From: Lachnospiraceae bacterium
GTDB lineage: Bacteria; Bacillota; Clostridia; Lachnospirales; Lachnospiraceae
Direction of reading: 5' to 3'
Length of the DNA stretch: 33,946 bases
Assembly (NCBI GenBank): GCA_024403485.1
Contig: JAKSRT010000017.1
Location: 1 to 33,946 of the forward strand
Shown: piece after piece, positions 33,822 to 33,946 of the stretch
How the letters are laid out: each line of letters opens with the position of its first letter
How positions within the stretch are numbered: the first letter of the stretch is position 1
Notes under the pieces: generated by a model
Seen by the model: the letters and a program-made list of their open reading frames with translations, nothing else
What the model was told of the DNA's origin: nothing
Database searches by the model: none
Position numbers and translations under genes: made by a program

Positions 33822-33946
33822 CTGCCTTCGTTGGTGCAGGATGACTACTCTCGCAACCTTGCAGGTTTGGAATTCGCCGTTGGAACGCCGGGTACGGTCG
33901 GCGGCGCCATCCGCATGAATGCGGGCACGCGTGACCAAGGCATTGG
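33807..33946 (+). pseudogene. murB: murB fragment from an unrelated GC-rich genome (partial at both ends)
   Basis: The 46 codons read through the UDP-N-acetylenolpyruvoylglucosamine reductase core: GAGVNLPSLVQDDYSRNL, then GLEFAVGTPGTVGGAIRMNAG, which is the family's GxxGLEFxxGIPGTVGGAxxMNAG signature. The composition is clearly GC-richer than the rest of the window, with GCG, CGC, GGC and CCG codons. The wording resembles actinobacterial (Coriobacteriia-like) MurB, from memory. It runs off the contig end. It almost certainly does not belong to this chromosome. Confidence 0.88.

Noticed and set aside
33822..33938. N-terminal extension of hisK as a new domain
   Set aside because: It is antisense to a clear murB core, differs in base composition and lacks similarity to PHP phosphatases; a chimeric join explains it.

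Overview
The window looks like a chromosomal contig from a low-GC, anaerobic, plant-fibre-degrading Firmicute, most likely a Lachnospiraceae relative of Butyrivibrio or Roseburia. I infer this from gene content: LplB-type oligosaccharide ABC importers, GH67 with uxuAB, a two-gene suf locus, YhaO/YhaN-type genes and codon style. The exact genus cannot be fixed from the sequence alone. Two edges need caution. The first 380 bases are a tandem repeat that probably caused the contig break. The last ~125 bases are a fragment of an unrelated GC-rich murB gene joined inside hisK, which I read as an assembly chimera.

Layout. 1-461: about six tandem ~63-bp repeats. 462-5046: a short operon of a GH27 alpha-galactosidase-like enzyme with an inserted domain, a small SLH-like protein and a GH31 alpha-xylosidase-type enzyme, ended by a terminator. 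5159-9637: a GntR/FCD regulator, two ABC permeases and a lipoprotein solute-binding protein, ended by a terminator. 9911-16161: four overlapping or nearly overlapping genes, uxuA, uxuB, GH67 alpha-glucuronidase and an SGNH acetylesterase. 16292-18469: a GH3 beta-xylosidase-type enzyme with its own structured leader. Read together, 5.2-18.5 kb is an (aldouronic acid) xylo-oligosaccharide utilisation locus. Acetylated, methylglucuronate-decorated xylo-oligosaccharides would be imported, then deacetylated, cleaved by GH67 and trimmed to xylose by GH3 in the cytoplasm. The freed glucuronate would feed into the UxuB/UxuA route. The glucuronate isomerase, KDG kinase and KDPG aldolase are not in the window.

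18.5-19.8 kb holds a promoter, a yybP-ykoY (manganese) riboswitch with a terminator platform, and a CaCA-family cation exchanger. A shared bidirectional terminator separates it from the convergent rqcH gene (ribosome quality control). From 21.7 kb come a GH31 alpha-glucosidase, a hotdog thioesterase, a minimal sufC-sufB pair, a DUF554 membrane protein, a YhaO-like nuclease and YhaN-like ATPase pair, a class I aminotransferase behind an 18-bp perfect palindrome, xerD, and convergent hisK truncated by the chimeric join.

The most useful points for a second look are the tandem repeat whose unit is exactly 21 codons and reads as back-to-back mini-ORFs, the riboswitch-controlled exchanger, the nested hairpin before GH3, the GTATAC-centred palindromes, the cysteine cluster in the acetylesterase, the minimal suf pair, and the chimeric contig end. 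I found no CRISPR array, tRNA, rRNA, insertion sequence or prophage. No clearly new multi-gene system is evident; the tandem array is the least explained element.
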